A stretch of 64,000 nucleotides of DNA. It comes from Pseudomonas veronii (GTDB lineage: Bacteria > Pseudomonadota > Gammaproteobacteria > Pseudomonadales > Pseudomonadaceae). The DNA lies in the NCBI RefSeq assembly GCF_001439695.1, contig NZ_JYLL01000003.1:1-64000 (forward strand), in the 5' to 3' direction. The notes under the pieces are model-generated. The model was not told the DNA's origin. It did no database searches and saw nothing but the letters and a program-made list of their open reading frames with translations. Position numbers and translations under genes: made by a program. Positions 63,269 through 64,000 of the stretch are shown in pieces (within the stretch, counting starts at the first letter, position 1; each line of letters begins with the position of its first letter).

Positions 63269-64000
63269 ATGCCAAATCGCGCCCCTCTCGATGCCAAGAC
63301 CGCCCGCTGGCTCCCCTGGGTGGTCGCGATTGCCTTCTTCATGCAATCGCTGGATGGGACGATTCTCAACACGGCACTGCCGGCGATGGCCCGGGACCTC
63401 GCGGAAAACCCGCTGCGCATGCAAGGGGTGGTGATCGCCTACATGCTCACCGTCGCCTTGCTGATCCCGGCGTCGGGCTGGATCGCCGACCGCTTCGGCA
63501 CCAAGAAGATCTTCTTTGGCGCGATCATGCTGTTCAGCATCGGCTCGCTGCTGTGCGCGCTGTCCAGCAGCTTGACCATGCTCGTCGGCGCGCGGGTGGT
63601 CCAGGGCCTGGGCGGTGCGCTGATGCTGCCGGTCGGCCGGCTGGTGGTGCTGCGCGCTTATCCGCGCTCCGAGCTGGTGCGGATCATGGGCTTCATCACC
63701 ATCCCCGGCCTGCTCGGTCCGTTGCTCGGCCCGACCATGGGCGGCTGGATGGTGCAATACCTGACCTGGCACTGGATCTTCCTGATCAACCTGCCGGTGG
63801 GCATGATCGGCTGCTACGCCGTGTGGAAACTGATCCCCGACCTGCGCGGCAGCGAGCGCACGCGGTTCGACGGCATCGGCTTCCTGCTGTTCGGCGCGGC
63901 GATGGTGTTGATCACCATCGCCATGGAAGGCCTGGGCGAATTGCACCTGCCGCACCTGCGGGTGATGTTGCTGCTGTTCGGCGGGCTGGCCTGCCTGGCG
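63269..64000 (+). CDS. MFS transporter, DHA2/EmrB-MdtD type (cut by window end)
   Basis: The frame is open from ATG 63269 to the window end (244 codons). The sequence begins MPNRAPLDAKTARWLPWVVA and has motif A GWIADRFGTKKIFF and VVQGLGGALMLPVGR, typical of 14-helix drug:proton antiporters. Length and C-terminus are unknown. Spacing suggests cotranscription with the rhlA-like gene. Confidence 0.85.
   Translation, partial: MPNRAPLDAKTARWLPWVVAIAFFMQSLDGTILNTALPAMARDLAENPLRMQGVVIAYMLTVALLIPASGWIADRFGTKKIFFGAIMLFSIGSLLCALSSSLTMLVGARVVQGLGGALMLPVGRLVVLRAYPRSELVRIMGFITIPGLLGPLLGPTMGGWMVQYLTWHWIFLINLPVGMIGCYAVWKLIPDLRGSERTRFDGIGFLLFGAAMVLITIAMEGLGELHLPHLRVMLLLFGGLACLA

Overview
The window is a high-GC chromosomal segment of a Pseudomonas, most likely of the P. 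fluorescens group. The evidence is gene order and protein similarity recalled for Pseudomonas, plus the many REP/REPIN palindromes (GTGGGAGGGGGCTTGCCCCCGATG type) that dot its intergenic spaces. No rRNA, tRNA, CRISPR array or prophage was seen. One IS3-type transposase end lies at the left edge.

Layout. 1-1533: IS end, then six tandem REPIN-bearing units running into a GST-like gene. 1.5-6.3 kb: GST, then a minus-strand operon rimB-like protease-creB-creC-creD. 6.5-9.8 kb: a PlsC-type acyltransferase and a patchwork of small secreted or truncated genes. 9.9-18.9 kb: the sarcosine/one-carbon operon glyA-soxB-soxD-soxA-soxG-purU-fdhA (minus strand). 19.2-25.5 kb: TraX-like protein, threonine aldolase, and an accessory set of flavin amine oxidase/monooxygenase, NCS1 permease and nitrilase-family amidase. 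25.5-36.7 kb: divergent gbcB/gbcA, then etfB, etfA, dgcB, dgcA, a DUF5943 protein and a dipeptidase-like protein. Between gbcA and etfB lies a noncoding array of four DnaA-box modules. 36.9-41 kb: LprI-like protein, tyrosinase, DUF3010 protein whose 3' end is tandemly amplified with a REPIN, and an orphan AAA ATPase. 41-46.1 kb: carnitine catabolism (cdhR, caiX, cdhC, cdhA, cdhB). 46.2-52.6 kb: gbdR, sdaB and the choline/betaine ABC transporter cbcXWV. 52.8-59.1 kb: betT and betIBA. 59.3-64 kb: a TldD/PmbA pair, an RhlA-type gene, and an MFS exporter cut by the window edge.

How it works together. Choline enters by BetT or CbcXWV and is oxidised by BetA and BetB to glycine betaine. Carnitine is fed in by CaiX and CdhABC. 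GbcAB demethylates betaine to dimethylglycine. DgcAB, with the dedicated EtfAB, makes sarcosine. SoxBDAG makes glycine plus methylene-THF or formaldehyde. GlyA, SdaB, PurU and FdhA route glycine, serine, formyl-THF and formaldehyde into central metabolism. GbdR, CdhR and BetI are the local regulators. GCGAC-type direct repeats about 20-21 bp apart lie in three of the relevant promoter regions.

The least explained features are the DnaA-box module array at 28271-28885, the two gene-linked REPIN tandem arrays, the monooxygenase-permease-amidase set, a dipeptidase-like protein lacking metal ligands, and a palindrome-controlled orphan ATPase.
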